A stretch of DNA of 33,835 nt from an uncultured Lachnospiraceae bacterium (GTDB lineage: Bacteria > Bacillota > Clostridia > Lachnospirales > Lachnospiraceae), in the NCBI GenBank assembly GCA_947168905.1, contig CAMVNR010000019.1:1-33835 (forward strand), read 5' to 3'. Position numbers and translations under genes: made by a program. Shown here one piece after another: positions 26,002-33,835 of the stretch. The notes below the pieces were generated by a model. That model ran no database searches, was not told the DNA's origin, and was given only the letters and a program-made list of their open reading frames with translations. Within the stretch, counting starts at the first letter, position 1. Each line of letters opens with the position of its first letter.

Positions 26002-27621
26002 ATGAAGAATATTTTCAGAATTACAGCAGCCGTTCTTTCGGCAGTCATCGTCACTTCAGCCGTGGTCCTTCCGACCGGGGCTGCCCGTTTTGACTCGACG
26101 GACTCCAATACGGCCGTTGCGGGAGCTTCGGTTTCCCTGAAGAATTATCTTGAGGGCGGATACGGTTCCGCTCAGGAAATCGCAGCTGCGCTTACACAGG
26201 TAAGGGCGGCTTATGAGATTCCGACGATCGAGGAAGTGCCGGATGAGACGGTTCCGGAAACCGTGGCCGCGGTGACGGAAGCGCCTGTTGAGGAGAATTC
26301 GGAAGAAATCATCTATGACGAGCCGAAGATCGGCGTCGCCAACGTCATGAGCGTGCTGAACGTGCGTAAAGAACAGACGACGCTTTCCGATATCGTTGAG
26401 TTCGCTGTCCGCGGCGCAGAGATCGAAGTCATCGGCGAGGTGGTATCGAACCATGCCAAGTGGTACAAGGTGCGCGTGAACGAGAAGGAAGGCTATGTCG
26501 CCGGAAACCTGGTTGTATTCGGAGACGACGCACAGAAGATGCTTCAGATCGTCGAAGACGAGAGCAGTGTCATGCCCGAAAGCTTCGAGATTTTCGAGGA
26601 CATTTCCGGACTGGACGAAGATCTGGAGGAAAAACTCGAACATCTGGCGAAGGAAATCAGCTTCGTCCTGAAGTTTGATTACCCCGAGAGTGTGGAGCAG
26701 GAGAAGCACACCAACACCTACTCCATCCTGATTTACCTCCTGGAGCTTCTGACGCAGATCTATGATACTGCGAATGAGCAGGGACTGGATGATCTGGCGG
26801 GACGCGTGGAAAAGACCATCGGCGTCGTTGAAGTGAACCGTCAGAAACTCAGTGATCTGACCGGCTACAGCGAGCAGGATTTTGTTGACATGATCACCGA
26901 CGCCCAGAAACGGGCGGACGAAGAGAAGGCTGCGGCAGACCGCGCGAATGCGGAAGCGGCTGCGGCGCAGGCAGCAGCGGAAGCTGCGGCGCGTCAGGCG
27001 GCAGAAGCAGAGGCGGCACAGCTTGCAGCGGCACAGGCGGCAGCAACTGCAGCGGACGAAGAAGCCAAGAGAAGAGCTGAAGAAGAACTCGCGGCAGCAC
27101 AGGCAGCCATGGATGCGGCTCAGGCAGATGCGGCGGCACAGCAGGCTGCGGCGGATCAGGCGGCAGCGGATGCAGCAGCACAGCAGGCGGCAGCAGATGA
27201 GGCGCAGGCAGCGGCGGATGAAGCAGCGGCAGCGCAGGCAGCTGCAGCACAGGAAGCGGCTGCGAATGCAACCGGCCGTGCGATCGCGGACTTTGCTGCA
27301 AGCTGGGTCGGAAGAATCAATTATGTATGGGGCGGCGATGCCTTCTATGAGGGCGGCGGCGTAGACTGCTCGCATTTCACCTATCATGTCTATCTGCAGT
27401 ACGGACTTGTCAGCGGCTATACCTATTCGGGAGGCCAGAGAGGCTGGGGTTACGGCGTCGGCCTGGAAGATATCCAGCCGGGCGATCTGGTATGCTATGA
27501 CGGACATGTGGCGATTTACTACGGCAACGGCATGGTTGTCCATGCACCGGCGCCGGGACGCAAGATCGAGATCGGCAATCTTTATATGGCACCGGTTCGT
27601 GCAGTCAGAAGACTTTACTGA
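26002..27621 (+). CDS. Secreted SH3 / NlpC-P60 cell-wall peptidase with Ala-rich linker
   Basis: 539 residues. A signal peptide (~1-28) precedes a bacterial SH3 domain (~111-175, with VMSVLNVRKEQ and EGYVAGNLV). Next comes a helical domain (~200-300), an Ala/Glu/Gln-rich coiled-coil-like stretch (~300-421) and a C-terminal NlpC/P60 domain (~424-539). The catalytic triad is Cys456 (VDCSHF), His502 (DGHVAIYYG) and His514 (VVHAPAPG). Such enzymes cut D-Glu-diaminopimelate or related bonds in peptidoglycan stem peptides outside the cell; the SH3 domain helps bind the wall. A GGAG site precedes the ATG. It shares its overall plan with the next gene, from which it differs by the Ala-rich insert. 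Endopeptidase activity is inferred from the family. Confidence 0.94.
   Translation: MKNIFRITAAVLSAVIVTSAVVLPTGAARFDSTDSNTAVAGASVSLKNYLEGGYGSAQEIAAALTQVRAAYEIPTIEEVPDETVPETVAAVTEAPVEENSEEIIYDEPKIGVANVMSVLNVRKEQTTLSDIVEFAVRGAEIEVIGEVVSNHAKWYKVRVNEKEGYVAGNLVVFGDDAQKMLQIVEDESSVMPESFEIFEDISGLDEDLEEKLEHLAKEISFVLKFDYPESVEQEKHTNTYSILIYLLELLTQIYDTANEQGLDDLAGRVEKTIGVVEVNRQKLSDLTGYSEQDFVDMITDAQKRADEEKAAADRANAEAAAAQAAAEAAARQAAEAEAAQLAAAQAAATAADEEAKRRAEEELAAAQAAMDAAQADAAAQQAAADQAAADAAAQQAAADEAQAAADEAAAAQAAAAQEAAANATGRAIADFAASWVGRINYVWGGDAFYEGGGVDCSHFTYHVYLQYGLVSGYTYSGGQRGWGYGVGLEDIQPGDLVCYDGHVAIYYGNGMVVHAPAPGRKIEIGNLYMAPVRAVRRLY
26899..27264 (+). repeat. Ala-rich low-complexity coding repeat
   Basis: GCG/GCA-rich DNA encodes about 120 residues of imperfect Ala-rich heptad-like sequence (units such as AAAQQAAADQ recur) inside the first NlpC/P60 protein. 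Likely a rigid helical spacer, and prone to length variation. Confidence 0.85.
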
Positions 27622-27632
27622 ATATTCTAAAC

Positions 27633-27681
27633 CGGGGGGCGGTTTTTCAGGAGGTGTCCCTGAAAACCGCCCCCGATTTTT
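27633..27681 (+). terminator. Strong terminator-like hairpin between the two NlpC/P60 genes
   Basis: CGGGGGGCGG-TTTTTCAG pairs with CTGAAAACCGCCCCCG (two one-base bulges) around a loop of about 9 nt, followed by ATTTTT. The RBS of the next gene (AAGGA) begins two bases after it, leaving no room for a promoter. Confidence 0.88.
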
Positions 27682-27692
27682 AAGGACTTGAT

Positions 27693-28967
27693 ATGAAACG
27701 AAGATGGAAAGCCATGACAGCGGGAATGCTTGCGGTGCTGATGACTATTGCAGCTGTTCCCGCTGCCTCATTTACGTTTGATGATCTGGACGCGGGAAGC
27801 TCGGATGCCGGCGCCAGTAAGGCGCTGTCGTCATTTCTCTTAAGCGAACCGGACGGAGCGGTAAAGATTCAGCAGGTACTGCAGCCGCTGATCGACAGGG
27901 AAGCAGAATCAAGGTCAGCAGACGTGGGATCGGACGAACCCGCGAATACGGATGAAATCCGCTATCCCGAACCGATTCTCGGAAAGGTCTGCGTGCCGAG
28001 CGCCCTGAATATGCGCGCTTCAACCTCGGTGCTTTCGGATGTTGTGGCCCAGGTCTTCAGAAATTACGAGATCCTGATCATCGGCGAAACCACGGTGAAC
28101 AAAAAGCGCTGGTACCGTGTCGGAATCTATGAAGGCGAGCACCTGAAAACCGGATACGTCTATGCGGATTATATCAAATACGGCGAAGAAGCGGAGGCCT
28201 ATTTCGCCGAGCTTCACGAACAGGAGAAGAGTGCGGCGGTGATGCCCGAAAAGCTGGAGGTTTCCTCGTATGACAATGCCGGCGAGGAGGCGATGGCCGA
28301 GCTTGACGAGCCGATCCGCCTGATCAATTACTCCCTGAAGAACGACTACAATCCGGATCCGGAAAAGAGCTCGTATATGAACCGCTACGCCGTGCTTTCC
28401 TACCTCGCGGAGCTGTACCAGACGGCACGCGGAATCGCGGAAGAATATAGTCTCAATGAGACGCTCGCGAGAATCAACCGCGATCTGTACAGTATTGTTC
28501 TGACACGTGAAAACCTGGTGGATGAAAGCGGCGTGGACGAAGAGCTTCTGCAGCAGCAGATTTTCGACGCGATGGCGGAGAGGAAGGCAAAGCAGTCGCT
28601 GACACTCGGCGAGTCCATTGCGGAATACGCAGCCTCCTATGTCGGAACGCTTCCGTATGTCTGGGGCGGCGCCTCGCTTCGCTCCGGCGCCGACTGCTCC
28701 GGCTTCTGCGCCCAGATCTTCGCGCACTTCGGCCTTCTCGATCAGGGATCCGCCAATGTGCACGCCTACGACTCGTTCGCGCTTCGCTCCGTCGGCCAGC
28801 CGGTTTCCCTTTCGCAGATTCTGCCGGGAGACCTGGTGTGCTATAACGGCCATGTGGCGATTTATTACGGCAACGGACTCTGTGTCAACGAGCCCGCGCC
28901 AGGCAGATATTGTTCATTTGACAGCCTGTATATGCTGCCGATCGTGGCGGTCCGCAGACTTCAGTAA
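27693..28967 (+). CDS. Secreted SH3 / NlpC-P60 cell-wall peptidase, second paralog
   Basis: 424 residues. A signal peptide (~1-25) is followed by an SH3 domain (~97-163, with ALNMRASTSVLSDVVAQVF), a helical domain (~185-290) and an NlpC/P60 domain (~305-424). Catalytic Cys335 lies in ADCSGF and His387 in NGHVAIYYG. The third position is Asn399 (CVNEPAPG) instead of the His seen in the upstream paralog; the family tolerates His, Asn or Gln there. The helical domain resembles that of the first paralog, pointing to gene duplication, but the Ala-rich linker is missing. AAGGA lies 7 bases before the ATG. Expression probably depends on readthrough of the hairpin just upstream. Confidence 0.93.
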   Translation: MKRRWKAMTAGMLAVLMTIAAVPAASFTFDDLDAGSSDAGASKALSSFLLSEPDGAVKIQQVLQPLIDREAESRSADVGSDEPANTDEIRYPEPILGKVCVPSALNMRASTSVLSDVVAQVFRNYEILIIGETTVNKKRWYRVGIYEGEHLKTGYVYADYIKYGEEAEAYFAELHEQEKSAAVMPEKLEVSSYDNAGEEAMAELDEPIRLINYSLKNDYNPDPEKSSYMNRYAVLSYLAELYQTARGIAEEYSLNETLARINRDLYSIVLTRENLVDESGVDEELLQQQIFDAMAERKAKQSLTLGESIAEYAASYVGTLPYVWGGASLRSGADCSGFCAQIFAHFGLLDQGSANVHAYDSFALRSVGQPVSLSQILPGDLVCYNGHVAIYYGNGLCVNEPAPGRYCSFDSLYMLPIVAVRRLQ

Positions 28968-28981
28968 GGAATCGTGGTATT

Positions 28982-30424
28982 ATGGTTTTTTCCAGTTTGC
29001 TCTTCATTTTCGCCTTTCTTGCACCTCAGCTTCTGATTTATTTCCTGATCAAGAAGCAGCAGACAAGGAATATTGTACTTCTGGCTTTTTCCCTGGTCTT
29101 CTATGCCTGGGGCGGACCGGTCTACCTGATCCTGCTCCTTTTAGAGGCGTTTACAAGCTGGCTCACGGCGCGTGAACTGAGCCGCACACCCTACGGGAAG
29201 ATGAAAAAGGCCTGGCTGGTCCTGGAATGCACGGTCATGATCGGCCTGATTTTCGTATTCAAATACACCGGCTTCTTTGCATGGAATCTGCAGAAGATCT
29301 TCGGCTGGCCCAAGGTGATTCCGGAAATCGTGCTTCCGATCGGCATCTCCTTCTATACCTTCCAGCTGCTTTCCTATGTGATCGACGTTTACCGGGGGGA
29401 AGTCGAAGCCCAGCCGCGTTTCTGGAAGATTCTCCTGTATGCGAGCCTCTTCCATCAGTGCATTGCCGGACCGATCGTGCGTTATAAAACGGTCGCTGAC
29501 GAAATCGACAACCGCGAGATTACGGCGAAGGACGTTTCCGAGGGCGTGCGGCGCTTTGCCGTCGGCCTTGCCAAGAAAGCGATCCTCGCGAACGGCTGCG
29601 CCCAGATCGCGGACAAGCTGGCTCCGCTTACGGCGGACGGGATGAGCGGCATTCACGGAGCAGGACTGTGGCTCGGCATGTTTGCCTATATGCTCCAGAT
29701 CTATCTGGATTTCTCCGCTTATTCGGACATGGCGATCGGCATGGGACGCATGGTCGGCTTCCATTATCTGGAAAATTTCGACTATCCCTACACTGCGGGC
29801 ACCGTACAGGATTTCTGGCGCCGCTGGCATATTTCGCTCTCCACCTTCTTCCGGGATTACGTCTATATACCGCTCGGAGGCAACCGGAAAGGGCAGGGCA
29901 GGACCTACCTCAACCTGTTTATTGTATGGGGCCTGACAGGACTGTGGCACGGCGCAAGCTGGAACTATATTCTCTGGGGACTGTATTACTTCATTTTCCT
30001 TTCGATTGAAAGGCTGTTCCTCGGGGAGATTCTGAAAAAGAATATGATCACGAAGATCATCGGACATATTTATACGCTCCTCGTGGTGTTCTTCGGATGG
30101 GTGCTGTTCCGCTATACGGATTCTGCGATGCTCTTTGAAGTGCTGAAAGGGCTCTTCGGCATCGGACACAGTTTCGCGTCGCTGGAAGCAGGCTCGGTAT
30201 TTATGAACAATATTTTCTTCCTGGTTCTTGCCGTTGTCGGGGTGTTCCCGCTCGGGAAGAAACTCAGGACGCTTCTTCGGCGCGAAACCTGGCGCTCGAA
30301 GCAGCTGGTGCTTTTTAATACGCTGAATGTGATTGATGCTGTTGTGCCTGCAGGCCTGGTGATTCTGTCGGTTCTGGCCCTCGTCGGGAACAGCTATAAT
30401 CCTTTCCTGTATTTCCAGTTCTAA
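28982..30424 (+). CDS. MBOAT-family O-acyltransferase (AlgI/DltB-like)
   Basis: 480 residues with about ten membrane segments. MBOAT hallmarks are LPIGISFYTFQLLSYVIDVY, FHQCIAGPIVRY, YLDFSAYSDMAIGMGRMVGF, DFWRRWHISLSTFFRDYVY with His283, and the active-site His323 in GLTGLWHGASWNYILWG. These match the AlgI type that moves acyl groups, usually acetyl, across the membrane for attachment to surface polysaccharides. It starts 14 bases after the second NlpC/P60 gene and is followed 20 bases later by a DHHW protein, the common partner of such acyltransferases. The acceptor glycan is unknown. Confidence 0.95.
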   Translation: MVFSSLLFIFAFLAPQLLIYFLIKKQQTRNIVLLAFSLVFYAWGGPVYLILLLLEAFTSWLTARELSRTPYGKMKKAWLVLECTVMIGLIFVFKYTGFFAWNLQKIFGWPKVIPEIVLPIGISFYTFQLLSYVIDVYRGEVEAQPRFWKILLYASLFHQCIAGPIVRYKTVADEIDNREITAKDVSEGVRRFAVGLAKKAILANGCAQIADKLAPLTADGMSGIHGAGLWLGMFAYMLQIYLDFSAYSDMAIGMGRMVGFHYLENFDYPYTAGTVQDFWRRWHISLSTFFRDYVYIPLGGNRKGQGRTYLNLFIVWGLTGLWHGASWNYILWGLYYFIFLSIERLFLGEILKKNMITKIIGHIYTLLVVFFGWVLFRYTDSAMLFEVLKGLFGIGHSFASLEAGSVFMNNIFFLVLAVVGVFPLGKKLRTLLRRETWRSKQLVLFNTLNVIDAVVPAGLVILSVLALVGNSYNPFLYFQF

Positions 30425-30444
30425 AATGAGAAAGGAGGATAAGG

Positions 30445-31872
30445 ATGGATAATGAAACCGTACAGAAGCAGAAACGTCTGAACCTGTTTTTCAGGACACT
30501 CGGAATCATGCTTTTCTCTCTGGTCCTTTTCGTCGGCTTTGTACTCGGATGCGTATTATTCCCGATGCGTCCGGAGGAGTCGGTGCTGGAGAACCGGAAA
30601 CTCACGAAATTCCCGAAGTTTACCGCAGACAGTTTTCTCTCAGGCGAGTATACCTCCCAGGTTTCGACCTGGTTTGCCGACACCTTCCCCTTAAGGGAAA
30701 CGATGGTCAAGGCAGAATGGGGAATTCAGAATAAATACGGGCTCCGCCGGGATGCCATCAACAATGTGGCGGACGGAGACGATGTGCCGGATATCGATGA
30801 GCTTCTCTCGTCGATAGAGGAAGAGACTCCCCAGGAGGAGCCGGAAACGGTAACGGAAACGGCGGAAACTTCTTCTCAGGAGGCGACCGAACCGACCGAG
30901 CCTCCGACAACCGAGGAACCTGAAACCGTACCGGAATCGGTGGACGGAGAAGAAATGTACCGGATGAATCCGCAGGAAGCAGGAGCGGTCAATGTCAAGG
31001 ACCTCGTGGGCTACTGTGTCTACGGCTTCAACAGAAAGGCCGCGGATGAGTATGCGGTTCATGTCGGTGCGATGGGCGAAGCCCTGAAAGGCAAGGCCCG
31101 GGTGTTCGAGCTCCTGATTCCGAATAATTCCGCGATTCTTCTGGACGATGCGACGAAGGCGGAATGGAAGCTCCTGGACGAGCGGAAGGTCATTCAGTAT
31201 TTTACGGCAATGACCTACCAGCAGTCGAAGGAAGTGAAATACGTCAATATCTATGATATTCTGGCAGAACACAGCAGCGAGTACCTGTATTTCAAGACGG
31301 ATCACCACTGGACGCAGCTCGGCGCCTACTATGCCTATGTGAAGTACTGCGAAGAAGCCGGCCTGACGCCGCATGAGCTTTCGGAGTACACAGAGGTGGA
31401 TTCCGGTCCGTTCCTCGGAAGCTACTATAAGACGAACGGATATGCGCAGCTCGCGGAAAATCCCGACGAATGCATCGGATACGAACCGATCGCCACCAAT
31501 GATTTTACCTTCTACGACCGCGACCAGGATAAGATGCGCACGGGGAAGCTTGTCCGCAATATGAGCGAATACGACGTCGCAGTGAAATACCAGGGCTTTA
31601 TTTCCGGCGATACGGCCTATTCCGAGGCGCACAATCCGAACCTTTCGGACGGGTCGTGCTGTATCGTTGTCAAGGAAAGCTTCGGCAACTGCTTCGTGCC
31701 GTTCCTGATTGATCACTACGAGACGCTGATCGTCATCGACTACCGCTACAACACCAACAGCCTGGTTGAACTTGCGAATCGCTACAACGCGCCGGACATC
31801 ATCTTCTGCAACAACCTGGAAGCGATCTCCGACCTCTATGTCATGTCTCAGCTCGGAGGCATCTGCTACTGA
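30445..31872 (+). CDS. DHHW-family protein, partner of the MBOAT acyltransferase
   Basis: 475 residues. An N-terminal membrane anchor (~15-38) is followed by ENRKLTKFPKFT and a Glu/Thr/Pro-rich linker (~122-168). An AlgX/SGNH-like domain then carries the family motif DHHW at 286-289 (FKTDHHWTQLGAYYAY) and a late VVKESFGNCFVPFL segment, comparable to the serine block of AlgJ/AlgX-type enzymes. Such proteins are thought to complete O-acetylation of secreted glycans outside the membrane, using acyl groups handed over by the MBOAT protein. AAAGGAGG lies 6 bases before the ATG. The gene ends at a strong terminator. Enzymatic role is inferred. Confidence 0.92.
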   Translation: MDNETVQKQKRLNLFFRTLGIMLFSLVLFVGFVLGCVLFPMRPEESVLENRKLTKFPKFTADSFLSGEYTSQVSTWFADTFPLRETMVKAEWGIQNKYGLRRDAINNVADGDDVPDIDELLSSIEEETPQEEPETVTETAETSSQEATEPTEPPTTEEPETVPESVDGEEMYRMNPQEAGAVNVKDLVGYCVYGFNRKAADEYAVHVGAMGEALKGKARVFELLIPNNSAILLDDATKAEWKLLDERKVIQYFTAMTYQQSKEVKYVNIYDILAEHSSEYLYFKTDHHWTQLGAYYAYVKYCEEAGLTPHELSEYTEVDSGPFLGSYYKTNGYAQLAENPDECIGYEPIATNDFTFYDRDQDKMRTGKLVRNMSEYDVAVKYQGFISGDTAYSEAHNPNLSDGSCCIVVKESFGNCFVPFLIDHYETLIVIDYRYNTNSLVELANRYNAPDIIFCNNLEAISDLYVMSQLGGICY

Positions 31873-31966
31873 GCCGGGCTTAGGACGCTGAGGGGAACCC
31901 GGACGCGGCCGCTCGTGAGGCGGCTGACCGATCCGCTCTCTTCGGACAACATCTCAGAAAACAGGC

Positions 31967-32016
31967 ACCCGCCGGAACATTTGCTCTTATGGCAAAGTTC
32001 CGGTGGGTTTCTTTTT
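31967..32016 (+). terminator. Rho-independent terminator of the envelope operon
   Basis: ACCCGCCGGAAC pairs with GTTCCGGTGGGT (one G-U), extended past a bulged A by TTTGC/GCAAA, with a 7-nt loop and TTCTTTTT downstream. Confidence 0.88.
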
Positions 32017-32130
32017 ATATCGAATCCGGGAACTTTTATAAAATTCAGGAATTATCGCCTAACTGCCATATTATCTTCAATTTATAAAGGGCAGTGAAAA
32101 GGAACGGGAGTACCAAGCCCTCTTAGAGGA

Positions 32131-32157
32131 GTAATAATAAGCAAATATTATGATTAC
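32131..32157. promoter_or_regulatory. Imperfect palindrome, candidate recombination (res-like) site
   Basis: GTAATAATAA (32131-32140) and TTATGATTAC (32148-32157) form 10-bp arms with one mismatch around a 7-bp AT-rich centre. It is 27 bp long and about 95 bp before the recombinase gene. Size and position fit a resolvase crossover site; function is unproven. Confidence 0.4.
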
Positions 32158-32172
32158 TGCCTTCGTAATTTT

Positions 32173-32213
32173 TTGCAATGCATCTGTTCTTTATATAAAA
32201 AATATAGTACAAT
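32173..32213 (+). promoter_or_regulatory. Probable promoter region of the recombinase gene
   Basis: An AT-rich stretch with TTGCAA (32173-32178), TATAAA (32194-32199) and a good -10 TACAAT (32208-32213). The pairing of boxes is ambiguous: spacings are 15 bases to the first -10, or a poor -35 for the second. Confidence 0.35.
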
Positions 32214-32252
32214 GTCTGTGCTTATATTTTTTACTACGGGGAGGAACTAATC

Positions 32253-32849
32253 ATGATGTACGGGTATGCAAGAGTATCAAGCAGGGAACAGAATGAAGAG
32301 CGCCAGCTTATTGCCCTTCGCGAATACGGACTCTCCGACGAAATGATCTATGTGGACAAAAAATCCGGCAGGGATTTCGAGCGGGAGGAGTATCAGAAGA
32401 TGATGGAAAGAATCGAAGAAGACGACGTGATCGTTGTAGAGAGCATCGATCGCCTGGGACGGAACTACAAGGAGATTCTGGAGCAGTGGAGAATTATCAC
32501 GAAGGAGCGGAAATGCGCCATTGTCGTCCTCGATATGCCGATTCTGGACACCAGAGAAGACCGTGACCTTGTCAATACCCTGATCTCGGATATTATCCTT
32601 CAGCTCCTGTCCTATGTGGCGGAGACCGAACGCGAATTCATCCGCAAGCGTCAGCAGGAAGGAATTCAGGCCGCCCATCTTCGCGGCGTCCGCTTCGGCC
32701 GTCCGCGAATCCAGCGTCCGCCGGATTACGCGGAAATCTTTGATACATGGAAGGAGGGGGAGATTTCCGGCCGGGAAGCCGCCCGCCGGATCGGCGTCTC
32801 GCCAAGCACATTTCAGAACTGGGTGAGAAAGGAAAACCCAATGGTTTAA
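32253..32849 (+). CDS. Serine recombinase/resolvase family protein
   Basis: 198 residues, the size of Tn3-type resolvases and DNA invertases. The N-terminal catalytic domain starts MMYGYARVSSREQNEERQL, with the nucleophile Ser9 and Arg7, and has VESIDRLGRNYKEI with Arg67 and Arg70. A long helix (VAETEREFIRKRQQEGIQAA) leads through GVRFGRPR to a C-terminal helix-turn-helix (ISGREAARRIGVSPSTFQNW). It should cut and rejoin DNA through a phosphoserine link at short paired sites. GGGGAGG lies 8 bases upstream of the ATG. The target is unknown; a palindrome just upstream is a candidate site. The surrounding AT-rich DNA and the following broken Rpn gene suggest a mobile or rearranging segment. Confidence 0.92.
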   Translation: MMYGYARVSSREQNEERQLIALREYGLSDEMIYVDKKSGRDFEREEYQKMMERIEEDDVIVVESIDRLGRNYKEILEQWRIITKERKCAIVVLDMPILDTREDRDLVNTLISDIILQLLSYVAETEREFIRKRQQEGIQAAHLRGVRFGRPRIQRPPDYAEIFDTWKEGEISGREAARRIGVSPSTFQNWVRKENPMV

Positions 32850-32924
32850 CACCTTGACTAACCACATGGTTATTCTTCAAATATAAAACGATGGGCGTAA
32901 TAATCCGGATGAATAAATGAAGAG

Positions 32925-33729
32925 ATGACCCAGCACGAAAAGGATCTGGAAAGAATCCGAAATTTCCGGCTCATGAATGATGATTTCATGACGAGAGTGT
33001 TTGACCAGGACAACGAAGCGATACAGTTTGTACTGCGCATCATCATGGACAAGGATGATCTTATCGTCAGTTCCGTAAAAACGGAGTACGAAATCCACAA
33101 CCTTTGCGGAAAGTCAGCAAGACTGGATGTATTTGCCGGTGACTCAACGGGGCGATTATTCAACATCGAGATTCAGAGAGCCGACAAAGGGGCGGGGCGG
33201 AGAAGGGCGCGATTTAACAGCAGCCTGATCGACAGCAACGAGCTCCGACGAGGCGTTGATGACGATTATCTGCCCGAGGTATATGTAATCTTTATCACTA
33301 AGAATGATGTTCTCAGGAAGGGCCTTCCGATCTATCATATCGAGAGAATGATCGTGGAAGTGAACGAACCGTTTGACGATGACGAACACAATCATCTATG
33401 TGAACGGCCAGAATGATGATCTCGATACGGATCTTGGGAAACTGATGCACGATTTCAGGGAACCGGATCCAGATAAGATGATCTATCCGGTGCTGGCTGA
33501 AAAGTCGCGGTACTATAAAGAGACCGAGGAAGGAGTTGCTATTATGAGCAGAGAGATGGAAGAGATGCGGGAAGAGGCGGCTGCTGAAGCTGCACTGAAT
33601 CGTGATAAGGAGATGATTGCCAGAAAGCTTCGAAGAAATTGGTCGCCTGCGCAAATTCATGAATACGATGAGTATCCTATGGAGCTGATTCTGGAAGTAC
33701 AAAAAGAACTCCTTGCGCCTGCCCAGTAA
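32925..33729 (+). pseudogene. Rpn-family PD-(D/E)XK nuclease/putative transposase, frameshifted
   Basis: The first frame encodes 163 residues (MTQHEKDLERIRNF through EPFDDDEH) with the nuclease core SARLDVFAGDSTGRLFNIEI then Q, giving the Asp and the Glu-x-Gln of the PD-(D/E)XK fold. It then runs into a stop at 33416. The rest of the protein continues in the +1 frame from about 33391 (IIYVNGQNDDLDTDLGKLMH to the stop at 33729), including the charged tail with EEMREEAAAEAALNRDKEM. One extra base near 33390 accounts for the break; removing it would give about 267 residues. Family members (recombination-promoting nuclease) are abundant and often decayed in Lachnospiraceae. A sequencing error is possible. 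The start ATG has only a weak GAAGAG upstream. Confidence 0.88.
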
Positions 33730-33753
33730 AATGTGTTAATCGACAAAGAAATC

Positions 33754-33787
33754 AAAAGCCATCTGATTTTGAATCAGGTGGCTTTTT
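33754..33787 (+). terminator. Terminator after the Rpn pseudogene
   Basis: AAAAGCCATCTGATT pairs with AATCAGGTGGCTTTT (one G-U) around a short loop, ending in TTTTT. It could work in both directions. Confidence 0.82.
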
Positions 33788-33835
33788 AGTACCATAAAAG
33801 TGTAGTTGTTAGAGAGTAATTAACTCTGACATCTG

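Larger units (their letters stand above)
31873..32252. other. Intergenic region before the recombinase
   Basis: 380 bases without a convincing gene. The first ~145 bases are GC-rich and end in the operon terminator. The rest is clearly AT-rich, unlike the chromosome around it, and holds a dyad and the recombinase promoter. This shift in base composition suggests the edge of an acquired segment. Confidence 0.6.

Noticed and set aside
26899-27264. Short repeated units suggesting a CRISPR or satellite array
   Set aside because: The units are imperfect, stay in the coding frame and encode an Ala-rich helix; there are no constant repeats with unique spacers.
26056-27543. 495-residue open frame on the minus strand
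   Set aside because: Antisense shadow of the first NlpC/P60 gene. Its Cys/Arg/Leu-rich composition comes from the GCG/GCA repeat, and it has no recognisable domain.
29141-30169. 342-residue minus-strand frame
   Set aside because: Shadow of the MBOAT gene.
33373-33416. Programmed ribosomal frameshift in the Rpn gene
   Set aside because: No slippery heptamer or following stem-loop is seen at the frame junction; a plain one-base insertion is simpler.
33814-33829. Dyad AGAGT/ACTCT at the right edge
   Set aside because: Five-bp arms in AT-rich DNA with unknown downstream context; it could be chance.

Overview
The window looks like chromosome from an anaerobic Firmicute, most likely Lachnospiraceae. 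The evidence is a fairly GC-rich genome with strong AGGAGG-type ribosome binding sites and TTGACA/TATAAT-type promoters. The gene families fit as well: tandem DegV proteins, a sugar ABC importer without its own ATPase, a DHHW/MBOAT pair, an Rpn-type nuclease and a small serine recombinase. The genus cannot be fixed from sequence alone.

Layout. 1-924: end of a membrane-anchored SGNH hydrolase. 939-8242 (minus strand): Na/Pi cotransporter, AraC regulator, OmpR-type response regulator with a multi-pass histidine kinase, and a YfhO-family membrane protein. 8582-16426 (plus): GH31 glycosidase, an ECF-like sigma factor with a membrane-anchored partner, and a sugar ABC importer (binding lipoprotein plus two permeases). 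16664-23078: F-type ATP synthase operon. 23249-25060: two DegV/FakB-like proteins. 25075-25803 (minus): short-chain dehydrogenase. 26002-31872: two paralogous SH3-NlpC/P60 cell-wall hydrolases, then an MBOAT O-acyltransferase and a DHHW protein, probably one envelope operon. 32253-33729: serine recombinase and a frameshifted Rpn nuclease/transposase.

The most notable feature is the ATP synthase operon, in the order a, c, b, (delta-CTD::alpha), gamma, beta, epsilon. No separate delta gene (atpH) is present. The alpha subunit instead has about 90 extra N-terminal residues that match the C-terminal, b-binding domain of delta/OSCP. The alpha-binding N-terminal half of delta is missing, as if a covalent link had replaced that contact. 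Subunit c also has an unusual signal-peptide-like N-terminal extension.

A second theme is hairpin placement. Terminator-like or long inverted repeats lie directly against, or over, the ribosome binding site of the next co-directional gene: before the yfhO-like gene, before the response regulator, and between the two NlpC/P60 paralogs. Two related palindromes bracket the sugar permease genes. These suggest control of relative expression within operons by attenuation, RBS masking or mRNA processing.

All calls come from reading the sequence. No database search or structure prediction was run.
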